The notes: generated by a model from the sequence alone, not told the origin. A stretch of DNA of 6,647 bases from CAYNOZ01 sp964398955 (GCA_964398955.1 CAYNOZ010000073.1:1-6647), one strand, 5' to 3'; positions 1 through 6,603 are shown, counted from the first letter of the stretch. Program-made: numbers and translations.

Positions 1-136
1 GATGATGGAAGCTCCTATTATATTCGGACAGGTCCTTAGTGTCTCAAACCATGAATTCAACCGATTATCTGTTTATAAACAAATTAATTATATTTCTTAC
101 TTGATACGGTTTATAGATGATTCATCTCCTACCTAA
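1..136 (+). pseudogene. 3' end of an unidentified gene, apparently frameshifted (partial at window edge)
   Basis: Reading from base 1, the first frame encodes DDGSSYYIRTGP and stops at TAG (37-39). Skipping the single T at 37 lets the sequence continue as SVSNHEFNRLSVYKQINYI and onward to a TAA at 134-136, about 45 residues in all. The joined peptide has the look of the C-terminal segment of archaeal AlbA_2/Schlafen-like putative DNA-binding proteins, in which an aromatic-Ile/Val-Arg-x-Gly-x-Ser stretch is followed by a Leu-containing segment and a short helix; this is recalled family knowledge, not a search result. It could equally be an intact gene ending at 39, with the remainder being chance open sequence. 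The rest of the gene lies outside the window, so function cannot be assigned. Confidence 0.3.
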
Positions 137-184
137 AAACAAAGATTTAAGGAAGAGGACTTCTCAACAAATAAGTTAAAAAGC

Positions 185-191
185 TTATATA
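185..191 (+). promoter_or_regulatory. TATA-like box for the methylthiotransferase gene
   Basis: TTATATA is preceded by an A-rich stretch (GTTAAAAAGC) that could act as a BRE. An archaeal start of transcription about 25 bases downstream would fall near 212-217, giving a leader of about 70 nt. A second weaker TATA-like string, TTAAATA at 213-219, would give a shorter leader of about 45 nt. No other promoter-like sequence stands out in the 137-287 intergenic stretch. Confidence 0.45.
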
Positions 192-241
192 CCAATTTAT
201 TTTGAGCCTTGATTAAATACTATCTACTCTTAAGTTTGATG

Positions 242-259
242 TTACTTCAACTGGAGTAA
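242..259 (+). other. small hairpin in the leader of the methylthiotransferase gene
   Basis: TTACTTC (242-248) can pair with GGAGTAA (253-259), including one G-U pair, leaving the tetraloop AACT. It lies about 28 bases upstream of the ATG and just before the ribosome binding site. Whether it is functional is unknown; a stem of this size could occur by chance. Confidence 0.3.
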
Positions 260-287
260 GTAATTTTTACAAATTATTGGTGTTATT

Positions 288-1568
288 ATGAGAGTGAAAG
301 TTGAGACCTATGGATGTACTAGGAACCGTGCTGATGGAGCTATAATGGAAGGTTTATTGGAAAGTGCGGGTTATGAAGTTAGTGAAGATGGTGAGATAGT
401 TGTTCTTAATACTTGTGCTGTAAAGGGTAGGACTATTAATCGTATGAGGTCGAGGATTAGTGATTTGGTTGAAGAAAAGAGGATAGTTATTGTAGCGGGT
501 TGTTTACCTTCTATTAATATGGATGCTATTGATGATAGAGTTGATGGGATTATTGATGTTAACAATCTTAATAAGGTTGTTGAAGTATTGGAAGAAATTG
601 AATCTTCTGATGATATTGGTGTTGTAAGATATTTAGATGATAATAGGGTTTCAAGTGATTCGATTTGTAAGTTAGATTTTTCTAGAGATCATACTGTTGG
701 TTCTACTGCGGTGGTTCCTATTGGAGAAGGTTGTCTTGGTTCTTGTACTTTTTGCGCTACTAAATTTGCGAGAGGAACATTAAGAAGTTATGATCCGGAT
801 AAAATCTTTGGTAAAGTTAGTAAATTAGTTAATAGTGGGTATAAGGAGATTCAGTTAACTTCTGAAGATACTGGTGCTTATGGAAAGGATATTGGCCGTA
901 ATTTGCCTGATTTATTATCGGATTTGGTTGGAATTGAGGGCAATTTTAGGATTCGAGTGGGGATGATGAATCCTGACCAAGTTATGCCTTTTTTGGATGA
1001 GTTGATTAAGGTTTTTAAATCTAGTAAAATATATAATTTTCTTCATTTGCCTTTGCAGTCCGGAGATGATGATACATTAAGCTCGATGAGGAGGAAGTAT
1101 TCTGTAAATGAGTTTAAGGAAATTGTTAGTGCTTTTAGAGAAGGTTTAAATGATCTTTATCTTTCTACTGATGTAATTGTGGGTTATCCTACAGAGACTG
1201 AGGATGATTTTGAGAGAACTGTTGAGGTTTTGAAGGAGATTAAACCTAATAATGTTAATGTTTCTAAATTTTTCCCGCATAAAGGTACTGATGCGTATCA
1301 ATTGGATAATAGGGTTCCATCTGAAGTTACTAAGGGGAGGTCTAAGAAACTTGCTGATTTGAGAATGCAGATTTCTGAAGAAAATAATAAGAAATATTTG
1401 GGTGATGTAAAGGAAATTTTAGTTACTAAGGAAGGTAAGAAGGGTAAAGGTAATTATATTGGTAGGTTAAATAATTATACTCCTGTAATTGTTAAGGATA
1501 ATAGGATTGGCGAATTTATTGAAAGAGAGATAAAAGAGACTAAGTCAACATATATTAAGACATTCTGA
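288..1568 (+). CDS. tRNA N6-threonylcarbamoyladenosine(37) methylthiotransferase (archaeal CDKAL1/e-MtaB type)
   Basis: This is a radical-SAM enzyme of the MiaB/RimO/MtaB family that adds a methylthio group to t6A at position 37 of ANN-decoding tRNAs, giving ms2t6A; it acts in the cytoplasm. The 426-residue protein has the full family layout. An N-terminal UPF0004 domain (about 1-105) carries the auxiliary 4Fe-4S cluster cysteines Cys10 (TYGC), Cys43 (NTCAV) and Cys72 (AGCLP). The radical-SAM core (about 140-350) has the CxxxCxxC motif at Cys149, Cys153 and Cys156. A C-terminal TRAM-like RNA-binding segment spans about 371-424. The TYGCTRNRAD start and the GEGCLGSCTFCATK core are typical of the archaeal/eukaryotic branch rather than bacterial MiaB or RimO. 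The ATG at 288 is preceded by GGTG (279-282) at 5-nt spacing, and the protein begins where the family normally begins. Codons are mostly T-ending. The gene converges on pyrG with 2 bp between stop codons. Confidence 0.93.
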   Translation: MRVKVETYGCTRNRADGAIMEGLLESAGYEVSEDGEIVVLNTCAVKGRTINRMRSRISDLVEEKRIVIVAGCLPSINMDAIDDRVDGIIDVNNLNKVVEVLEEIESSDDIGVVRYLDDNRVSSDSICKLDFSRDHTVGSTAVVPIGEGCLGSCTFCATKFARGTLRSYDPDKIFGKVSKLVNSGYKEIQLTSEDTGAYGKDIGRNLPDLLSDLVGIEGNFRIRVGMMNPDQVMPFLDELIKVFKSSKIYNFLHLPLQSGDDDTLSSMRRKYSVNEFKEIVSAFREGLNDLYLSTDVIVGYPTETEDDFERTVEVLKEIKPNNVNVSKFFPHKGTDAYQLDNRVPSEVTKGRSKKLADLRMQISEENNKKYLGDVKEILVTKEGKKGKGNYIGRLNNYTPVIVKDNRIGEFIEREIKETKSTYIKTF

Positions 1569-1569
1569 T

Positions 1570-1595
1570 ATTATTTGGATTCTTTATTTTCTTTA
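1570..1595 (+). terminator. U-rich terminator-like stretch after the methylthiotransferase gene
   Basis: Directly after the TGA at 1566-1568 the plus strand is T-rich (TTATTTGGATTCTTTATTTT and on), consistent with an archaeal U-tract terminator. It lies entirely within the 3' coding end of the opposing pyrG gene. No stem-loop was seen. Confidence 0.35.
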
Positions 1596-3175
1596 GACGC
1601 CCTAACTAATCCGTAGAACACAGGTTCAGGGTTTAAAGGTCGGGAAGTTAGTTCAGGATGGTATTGGGTTCCTATGAAATAATGTTTGTTCTCTATTTCT
1701 CCGATTTCCATTCTTCGGTCATCTTCTTTGGATACTCCGGTGAATTTTAATCCTTTTTCTTCTATTTCTTTTACGTATTTTGGATTTACTTCATATCTAT
1801 GTCTGTGTCTGCCGCTGCATTCATTACTTTCATAGAGTTCTTCGGCCATTGTTCCTTTTTTTATGTTCACTTCGGATGATCCTAGTCTCATTGTTCCTCC
1901 TTTGGCTTCAATTCCTTCTTGGGTGGGTAGGAGGTCTATCACATTGTGTTCTGAGTCTGGGTCCACTTCAGCTGTGTGTGCGTCTTCGTATCCTAGTACA
2001 TTTCTTGCAAATTCTACTATCATTAGTTGAAATCCGTAGCAAATTCCTAAGAATGGTAGGTTGTTTTCTCTGGCATATTTTATTGCTTGTATTTTTCCTT
2101 CTGTACCTCTTGATCCGAAGCCTCCTGGGACTATTAATCCGTTTATGTTTGAGAATTTTTTTTCAGGGTTTTCGGTTTTTTCTACTTTTTCGGTGTTGAT
2201 CCATTTTATATTTACTTTTGTATCGTTTTTTACTGATGAATGTTTTAATGCTTCTATTATGCTATTGTAAGCATCTTCTAGTTCGACGTATTTTCCTGCT
2301 ATTCCTATGGTAACTTCTTTTGATAGGTTTTTGTATTTTTCTACCATTTCTTGCCATTCTTTTAGGTCTGGTTGTTTTTTTTCTAGGTTTATTTCTTCTG
2401 ATACTCTTTTATGTATTCCTTGGTTTTCTAGTAGGAATGGTACTTCGTATGTGTTTTCAACGTCGTATGCGCTAAATACTGCGTTTTTGTTTAGGTTACT
2501 GTATAAGGCAATTTTTTGGGTTGGTTCTTCTTCTAGTGGTCTTTTTGATCTAGTTACTATTAGATCTGGTTCTATTCCGATGCTTCTTAGTTCTTTTACG
2601 CTGTGTTGGGTTGGTTTGGTTTTTTGTTCTTCTACTACTTCTAGTTCCGGTACTAAGGTTACATGGACGAACATTGTGTCTTCGGGCCTATTTAGGTGCA
2701 TTTGTCTGATTGATTCGTAGAATGGCATTCCTTCTATGTCTCCTACTGTTCCTCCTACTTCTACGATTGCTATTTCGTTGTCTTCTGTTACTTTTCTCAT
2801 TCTTTCGCATATTTCATCTGTTATATGCGGTATTACTTGTACTGTTGATCCTAGGTATTCTCCTTCTCTTTCTTTTTCTATTACTGATTTGTATACTTTT
2901 CCTGTTGTTATGTTTTGTTCGAATGAGAGGTTTGTGTCTAGGAATCTTTCGTAGTTGCCTAGGTCTAGATCCACTTCTCCTCCGTCTTGGAGTACGAATA
3001 CTTCTCCATGTTCATATGGATTCATTGTTCCGGCGTCGTAATTTAGGTATGGGTCTATTTTTATTGCTGTTACGTCGTATCCTGCTGATTTCATTATTAG
3101 TCCGATTGATGATGCTGTTATTCCTTTTCCTAGTCCTGACATTACTCCTCCGGTTACAAAGATAAATTTTGTCAT
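1571..3175 (-). CDS. pyrG: CTP synthase (glutamine-hydrolysing)
   Basis: The enzyme converts UTP to CTP using ATP and ammonia from glutamine, the last step of pyrimidine nucleotide synthesis. The 534-residue protein is of normal length. The N-terminal synthetase domain (about 1-265) has the P-loop GGVMSGLGKG (9-18), the DGGEVDLDLGNYERF stretch with the likely Mg-binding Asp71, and Glu139 in VEVGGTVGDIEG. The C-terminal class I glutamine amidotransferase domain (about 287-526) has the oxyanion-loop sequence PGGFGSRG, the nucleophile Cys379 in LGICYGFQ and the catalytic His506/Glu508 pair in QYHPEL. The CYGF form of the nucleophile elbow and the MSGLGKG P-loop are familiar from archaeal PyrG. 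The ATG is preceded by a strong AAGGAG site (3184-3189) at 8-nt spacing. The gene lies 17 bp after the DUF555 gene and is probably the last gene of the cluster. Its codon choice (GGA, CTA, ATA, AGA, GTA, TAC, GAC) differs strongly from the T-ending codons of its neighbours. Confidence 0.97.
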   Translation of the reverse strand: MTKFIFVTGGVMSGLGKGITASSIGLIMKSAGYDVTAIKIDPYLNYDAGTMNPYEHGEVFVLQDGGEVDLDLGNYERFLDTNLSFEQNITTGKVYKSVIEKEREGEYLGSTVQVIPHITDEICERMRKVTEDNEIAIVEVGGTVGDIEGMPFYESIRQMHLNRPEDTMFVHVTLVPELEVVEEQKTKPTQHSVKELRSIGIEPDLIVTRSKRPLEEEPTQKIALYSNLNKNAVFSAYDVENTYEVPFLLENQGIHKRVSEEINLEKKQPDLKEWQEMVEKYKNLSKEVTIGIAGKYVELEDAYNSIIEALKHSSVKNDTKVNIKWINTEKVEKTENPEKKFSNINGLIVPGGFGSRGTEGKIQAIKYARENNLPFLGICYGFQLMIVEFARNVLGYEDAHTAEVDPDSEHNVIDLLPTQEGIEAKGGTMRLGSSEVNIKKGTMAEELYESNECSGRHRHRYEVNPKYVKEIEEKGLKFTGVSKEDDRRMEIGEIENKHYFIGTQYHPELTSRPLNPEPVFYGLVRASKENKESK

Positions 3176-3192
3176 CTTAGTCTCTCCTTAAT

Positions 3193-3558
3193 TTAGTTCT
3201 CCAAGTGTCTTATTCTATGTGAAGTTAAGGGTACGTCTTTTAATGCTTTATCTATTTCTGATTTTGCTATTCTTTCCGCATGATCTTCTGATTCTGCATT
3301 AAATACTTTAATAGTTAAATATAATCCTACAAGCGCTACAGATCCTACTAAAAAAGCGCTTTCAAAAGGTTCTCCGCCATTAGGACTCTGAGAGTAACCA
3401 ATTTCCACCTTAACATAACCTAAACCATTTTTATTCAAATTATTACAAGTCTTAGACACCGCAATATTTATCGCATCGTCCCTATCATCAACATCTCTCA
3501 CAATAATCGGTGCTTCTAAAATAACCTCATAATCCATTCTATCTTCTTCACTCATCAT
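3193..3558 (-). CDS. DUF555/UPF0212 family protein, lacking the usual CPxCGE cysteines
   Basis: This small archaeal protein has no established function. The 121-residue sequence carries the family signatures as I recall them: an N-terminal VILEAPIIVRDVDDRDDAI stretch (12-30), a central VEIG...GGEPFESAFLV segment (51-71), a hydrophobic VALVGLYLTI stretch (74-83), and VFNAESEDHAERIAKSEI followed by ALKDVPL (85-111). Relatives normally have CPxCGE before the PF-SAF segment; here it reads SPNGGE (58-63), so a metal-knuckle-like cysteine pair is absent. The only Cys left is Cys38. The ATGs at 3558 and 3555 are adjacent, and GAGG (3563-3566) sits 4 and 7 nt upstream of them, so either may be used. 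A third Met at 3537 corresponds to the usual family start. The gene lies 17 bp after the DUF357 gene and 17 bp before pyrG, which suggests cotranscription. Confidence 0.82.
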   Translation of the reverse strand: MMSEEDRMDYEVILEAPIIVRDVDDRDDAINIAVSKTCNNLNKNGLGYVKVEIGYSQSPNGGEPFESAFLVGSVALVGLYLTIKVFNAESEDHAERIAKSEIDKALKDVPLTSHRIRHLEN

Positions 3559-3575
3559 CTCGCCTCACTAACAAT

Positions 3576-3929
3576 TCATTCTCTATTATAAAACGCAAAA
3601 ATTTCATCATTCTCAATTCTGAAAACTCCTAATCTCACACCTGCATCTAAAAAACCATGTGCATAATTCAAAGCTCCAAAAGCAGTTACAAGATCACCTC
3701 TCTTAATGTAATACTTAGCATCTTTAAAATAAGATTCGGCCAAACCCTCATAATCATCAGCAACCTCATATAACTTACTACCCGAAGCCGGTACAAATTC
3801 TATTTCATTTAAGGCATCATTTGCCATTATTAAATAATCAATTACCTTATCAGCACTAACCTCATTATCAAATTCACTTTTTGAATTCAATATTTTCAAT
3901 GCTTCTTCTGTACTCACTTCGGAAGACAT
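3576..3929 (-). CDS. DUF357 family protein
   Basis: An archaeal protein of unknown biochemical role, 117 residues from the chosen start. It is probably all-helical: an acidic N-terminal helix pair (about 7-45) precedes the highly conserved core SYFKDAKYYIKRGDL (66-80) and the AFGALNYAHGFLDAGVRLGVF stretch (83-103), which together define DUF357 as I remember it. The longer open frame from 3971 would overlap the end of dphB by 32 bases. The ATG at 3929 is preferred because a perfect GGTGAT site (3933-3938) lies 3-4 nt upstream, in the 10-bp gap after the dphB stop. DUF357 genes are commonly found beside dphB in archaeal genomes, which hints at a role linked to diphthamide synthesis or EF2, but this is inference. 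No membrane segment or signal peptide is visible. Confidence 0.85.
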   Translation of the reverse strand: MSSEVSTEEALKILNSKSEFDNEVSADKVIDYLIMANDALNEIEFVPASGSKLYEVADDYEGLAESYFKDAKYYIKRGDLVTAFGALNYAHGFLDAGVRLGVFRIENDEIFAFYNRE

Positions 3930-3933
3930 CAAA

Positions 3934-3938
3934 TCACC
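3934..3938 (-). promoter_or_regulatory. ribosome binding site that sets the start of the DUF357 gene
   Basis: GGTGA on the minus strand matches the archaeal anti-Shine-Dalgarno consensus and lies 4 nt before the ATG at 3929, just after the dphB stop codon (3940-3942). It argues against the longer reading frame that starts inside dphB. Confidence 0.7.
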
Positions 3939-3939
3939 A

Positions 3940-4758
3940 TTAATCATCCAACAAATCTTGAGGACCATCACAAACTTTAACTAAATATTCTTTTTCCATA
4001 TGATGTAAATCACCAGGAATAACTAAAGTATGTGGAGGATTTCCAAAATCTAACTCTTTTAAATCCCTAAAATAACCTGCTTTAATCATGGGATCCTCAG
4101 AACCAATCCTAGCCACACCAATAGCCAGAGTATCCATACCTAAAATTTCCTCATTTTTATGTTTCTCAGCCTTTAAAAGAATATCCACTGAATCACTCAC
4201 TCGCATATAACGATCTTCTTCAGAATTAATATCTAAAAATATCATGCTATGAAGATTATTCTCAATATTCTGCTTAATAACATCATAATAACTAGTTGGA
4301 AAATAATTCCTCTCTTCATCAGGGAAAACTACCGAAGTAGACTTACCGAATTTATAGATCTGTAAACCTGTTTCAGCAATAGCCGAATATATTGAAGGAG
4401 CGTGAATCACTTCAGTTTCCATCCCTAACTCAATAGCTCTTATTCTTAAGTCTGTATGAGTAGTAGCTACCATTGGATCGCCTGCTGTCACGAAAGCTAC
4501 TTTATCATTTTTATGTTCTCTCAAAATTTCCTTTATACCGCTTTCAACCTGATCTCTACTTAAAACATTTATTTCTTTATTAATTTCTTCCTCTAAATCG
4601 TTTATAGAAAAATTATAACCAAGAGAACTTGTATAAAATTCACCAAGCACTAAATCAGAATTCTCCAATACATTAAACCCTTTCATAGTCATATCATTCT
4701 TACCATTAAGTCCTAATCCAACTAAAAACAAAATACCGTTTTTATTATTGTTAAGCAT
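3940..4758 (-). CDS. dphB: diphthine synthase (S-adenosylmethionine:EF2 diphthamide methyltransferase)
   Basis: DphB uses SAM to methylate the modified histidine of archaeal elongation factor 2 on the way to diphthamide; it is a cytosolic enzyme of the tetrapyrrole-methylase fold. The 272-residue protein shows the family landmarks: the N-terminal FLVGLGLNGKNDMTMKG strand and loop (about 11-27), VTAGDPMVATTH (90-101) for SAM binding, HAPSIYSAIAETGLQIYKFG (119-138), PTSYYDVI (154-161), the AIGVARIGSEDP stretch (212-223), and the C-terminal FGNPPHTLVIPGDLHHMEKE (238-257). The ATG at 4758 is chosen because GTTGAT (4763-4768), close to consensus, sits 4 nt upstream; a TTG at 4767 in the same frame would add three residues. 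Even so, about ten extra Asn/Lys-rich residues precede the first strand, whereas family members usually begin at it. The gene follows acyP closely and is followed by the DUF357 gene after 10 bp. Confidence 0.95.
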   Translation of the reverse strand: MLNNNKNGILFLVGLGLNGKNDMTMKGFNVLENSDLVLGEFYTSSLGYNFSINDLEEEINKEINVLSRDQVESGIKEILREHKNDKVAFVTAGDPMVATTHTDLRIRAIELGMETEVIHAPSIYSAIAETGLQIYKFGKSTSVVFPDEERNYFPTSYYDVIKQNIENNLHSMIFLDINSEEDRYMRVSDSVDILLKAEKHKNEEILGMDTLAIGVARIGSEDPMIKAGYFRDLKELDFGNPPHTLVIPGDLHHMEKEYLVKVCDGPQDLLDD

Positions 4759-4769
4759 TTTAATCAACG

Positions 4770-5045
4770 TTAATACTTGATCTCAAAACCTTCAAGGCCT
4801 TTAGGATCTTCCCATTCCACTTCCACATCTTTTACATTAGCTGCAGGGGACCCTTCATAAGTCCAGTCAACCATCTCCTGAACAGATTCTTTCTCACCTT
4901 CAAAAACAGCTTCAACACTACCATCACTCAAATTTTTAACCCAACCATTCAAATTCTTTGATTTAGCCTGATCTCTTGTATTAGCCCTATAGAAAACACC
5001 TTGAACCCTTCCATAAATTCTTACATGAGCTCTTACATCAGCCAT
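4770..5045 (-). CDS. acyP: acylphosphatase
   Basis: A small cytosolic enzyme that hydrolyses carboxyl-phosphate bonds such as those of acetyl or carbamoyl phosphate; the physiological substrate in archaea is unclear. The 91-residue protein is of normal family length and is complete. The phosphate-binding loop GRVQGVFYR (12-20) ends in the catalytic Arg20, and the second catalytic residue Asn38 lies in GWVKNLSDGSVEAVFEG (34-50). The GFEIKY ending is the usual C-terminal strand. The ATG at 5045 is preceded by GGTG (5051-5054) at 5-nt spacing. The stop codon lies 2 bp before the alternative TTG of dphB and 11 bp before its preferred ATG, so the two genes are probably cotranscribed, with acyP the first gene of the cluster. 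No functional link between acylphosphatase and diphthamide synthesis is known to me. Confidence 0.95.
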   Translation of the reverse strand: MADVRAHVRIYGRVQGVFYRANTRDQAKSKNLNGWVKNLSDGSVEAVFEGEKESVQEMVDWTYEGSPAANVKDVEVEWEDPKGLEGFEIKY

Positions 5046-5136
5046 TGAAACACCGTAAATAAAACAGGTTCTCAGGTTTTTTATTCTTTACGATAATCAT
5101 CCATTATTCTAAGCGAAATCATTACTCTTAATTCTA

Positions 5137-5146
5137 CTTTTAAACG
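5137..5146 (-). promoter_or_regulatory. possible promoter of the acyP-dphB-DUF357-DUF555-pyrG cluster
   Basis: On the minus strand CGTTTAAAAG forms a TATA-like box with a weak upstream element, in the 143-bp gap between the MATE gene and acyP. A start about 25 bases downstream would be near 5115, giving a leader of about 70 nt. In this AT-rich gap other strings, such as AATAAAAAA nearer acyP, cannot be excluded. Confidence 0.3.
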
Positions 5147-5160
5147 TAAAAAGATAACTT

Positions 5161-5170
5161 CTAAAAATTG
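5161..5170 (-). terminator. short U-rich stretch after the MATE gene
   Basis: About 20 bases beyond the MATE stop codon the minus strand reads CAATTTTTAG, a short T-run that could end transcription in the archaeal manner. No stem-loop precedes it, so the MATE and acyP units may not be fully separated. Confidence 0.25.
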
Positions 5171-5188
5171 AATACATCCAATACAGAT

Positions 5189-6583
5189 TTAACGGTTTTC
5201 TCTCCTCTTTATGAATTTCTTATCCTCATCCAATTCTTTAAAAACCTTATTAAAGGTAAACTTCAACCACAAAACTGTAATAACAAAAGTCAAAATTTCT
5301 GAAATAGGAAAAGCATACCATAAATCTTCCAAACCATAAAAAATTCCGAAAAAATACATAATAGGTAACAACAAAACCATCTGCCTTAAAAAATTCACAA
5401 CTAAACTTGGAACACCCTTCCCAATAGCTTGAAAAGTAGAAGACATTACAATAGCTGGACCAATTATTGGAAAAGCCAAACTAATCTTCCTCAACGCATT
5501 CTGACCTATCATCACCAACTGAGGATCATCATTAAAAAGAAGAATCAATTCCCTCGGAAATAACTGAAAAATAACAAAACCAAGAGTAGAAAAAACAAAA
5601 CCAACTATCAAACTATATTTAATCGACTTCCTCATCCTAATAGGATTCCCATGACCATAATTATAACCTAATATAGGCATATACCCCTGACTCAAACCAA
5701 AAATCGGCATAAAAACAAAAGACTGCAACCTAAAATAAATACCCATCACAGCCACCGCAGTCAAACTATAAGTAACCACTATCAAATTAACACCAGCAAC
5801 CATAAAGCTTGCCAACAACTGCATTATCATCACAGGAAATCCTACTTGATAAATATCACGAATTATCGAAAAATCAAACTTAAAATCCTCAAGTTTTATC
5901 CTTATCTGATTATCACCACTAAACAATATATAAGCAATAAAAACACCACCAACCAACCTCGAAAAAACAGTAGCATAAGCAGCCCCTTCAACCCCCAACT
6001 CAGGAAAAAAACCAATACCAAAAATCAAAAAAGGATCAATAACGATATTAAGAACCGCCGATATTATCAGAGTCAACATAGGAGCAAAAGTATTACCCTC
6101 ACCTCTCAAAATATTATTAACAATCATCGGAAAGAACATCGCAACTGATCCAATAAGAATTATCCGAGTATACTTACTAGCCAAATCAATTAGAATAGGT
6201 TCACTTGTAAAAAACATTATAATATCATTTGAAAACAAATATCCAATGAAACCCACAATAGTACCGAGAAAAAATATAATAATTAAAGCATGTTCAGCAA
6301 CATTATCAGCTCTAGATTCATCCCGTTCTCCCAACAACCTTGATATTAAAGAGGTAGCCCCCACCCCAGTCCCAACTCCTACAGATATTAAGATCATTTG
6401 AATTGGAAAAGAAATTGAAAGCGCAGATAATGCTTCCTTACTAATATGGCCAACATATATACTATCTACTACATTATACAGAGCTTGAGTAGCCATACCA
6501 ATTATAGATGGAATAGATAACTGTATTAACAATGATTTAATAGAATCTTCCCCTAACCTACTAGATTTTACTGAAAGTTTCAT
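5189..6583 (-). CDS. MATE family multidrug/toxin efflux transporter
   Basis: An integral cytoplasmic-membrane antiporter that exports organic cations or other small molecules in exchange for Na+ or H+; the substrate cannot be told from sequence. The 464-residue protein has the usual family length and about twelve hydrophobic segments in two halves. Family marks are the first-helix stretch ALYNVVDSIYVGH (34-46, with Asp40), GVGTGVGATSLISRLLGE (69-86), ILRGEGNTFAPM (158-169), LNIVIDPFLIFG (178-189), GVEGAAYATV (197-206) and, in the second half, GLSQGYMPILGYNYG (296-310). The C-terminal tail (about 445-464) is short and charged. The ATG at 6583 has GAGGTT (6589-6594) at 5-nt spacing. No TATA-like box is visible in the 64 bases upstream, which are largely occupied by a GC-rich insertion-sequence-like hairpin, so the promoter lies outside the window or within that element. 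Codon usage is T-rich, like that of most neighbours. Confidence 0.93.
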   Translation of the reverse strand: MKLSVKSSRLGEDSIKSLLIQLSIPSIIGMATQALYNVVDSIYVGHISKEALSALSISFPIQMILISVGVGTGVGATSLISRLLGERDESRADNVAEHALIIIFFLGTIVGFIGYLFSNDIIMFFTSEPILIDLASKYTRIILIGSVAMFFPMIVNNILRGEGNTFAPMLTLIISAVLNIVIDPFLIFGIGFFPELGVEGAAYATVFSRLVGGVFIAYILFSGDNQIRIKLEDFKFDFSIIRDIYQVGFPVMIMQLLASFMVAGVNLIVVTYSLTAVAVMGIYFRLQSFVFMPIFGLSQGYMPILGYNYGHGNPIRMRKSIKYSLIVGFVFSTLGFVIFQLFPRELILLFNDDPQLVMIGQNALRKISLAFPIIGPAIVMSSTFQAIGKGVPSLVVNFLRQMVLLLPIMYFFGIFYGLEDLWYAFPISEILTFVITVLWLKFTFNKVFKELDEDKKFIKRRENR

Positions 6584-6603
6584 ATACTAACCTCATCTTA
6601 TCA

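Noticed and set aside
371..565. Minus-strand 64-codon open frame inside the methylthiotransferase gene
   Set aside because: It is opposite a well conserved domain that includes two cluster-binding cysteines, and has no supporting signal.
1780..3165. Several long plus-strand open frames opposite pyrG, rich in Leu, Phe and Cys
   Set aside because: They are antisense shadows created by the A-ending codon use of pyrG. They lack family features and ribosome binding sites, and the sense protein is unmistakable.
3930..3971. Longer DUF357 start overlapping dphB
   Set aside because: The residues added before the ATG at 3929 do not look like the family, and the GGTGAT site in the gap favours the shorter form.
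5046..5188. Possible small RNA or small gene in the gap before acyP
   Set aside because: Only a weak six-pair AT hairpin near 5091-5109 and short frames were seen, with nothing beyond promoter-like and U-rich strings.
5846..6148. Plus-strand 100-codon open frame rich in Asn, Lys and Thr
   Set aside because: It lies entirely opposite the MATE coding region and has the composition expected of the antisense of hydrophobic T/G-rich codons.
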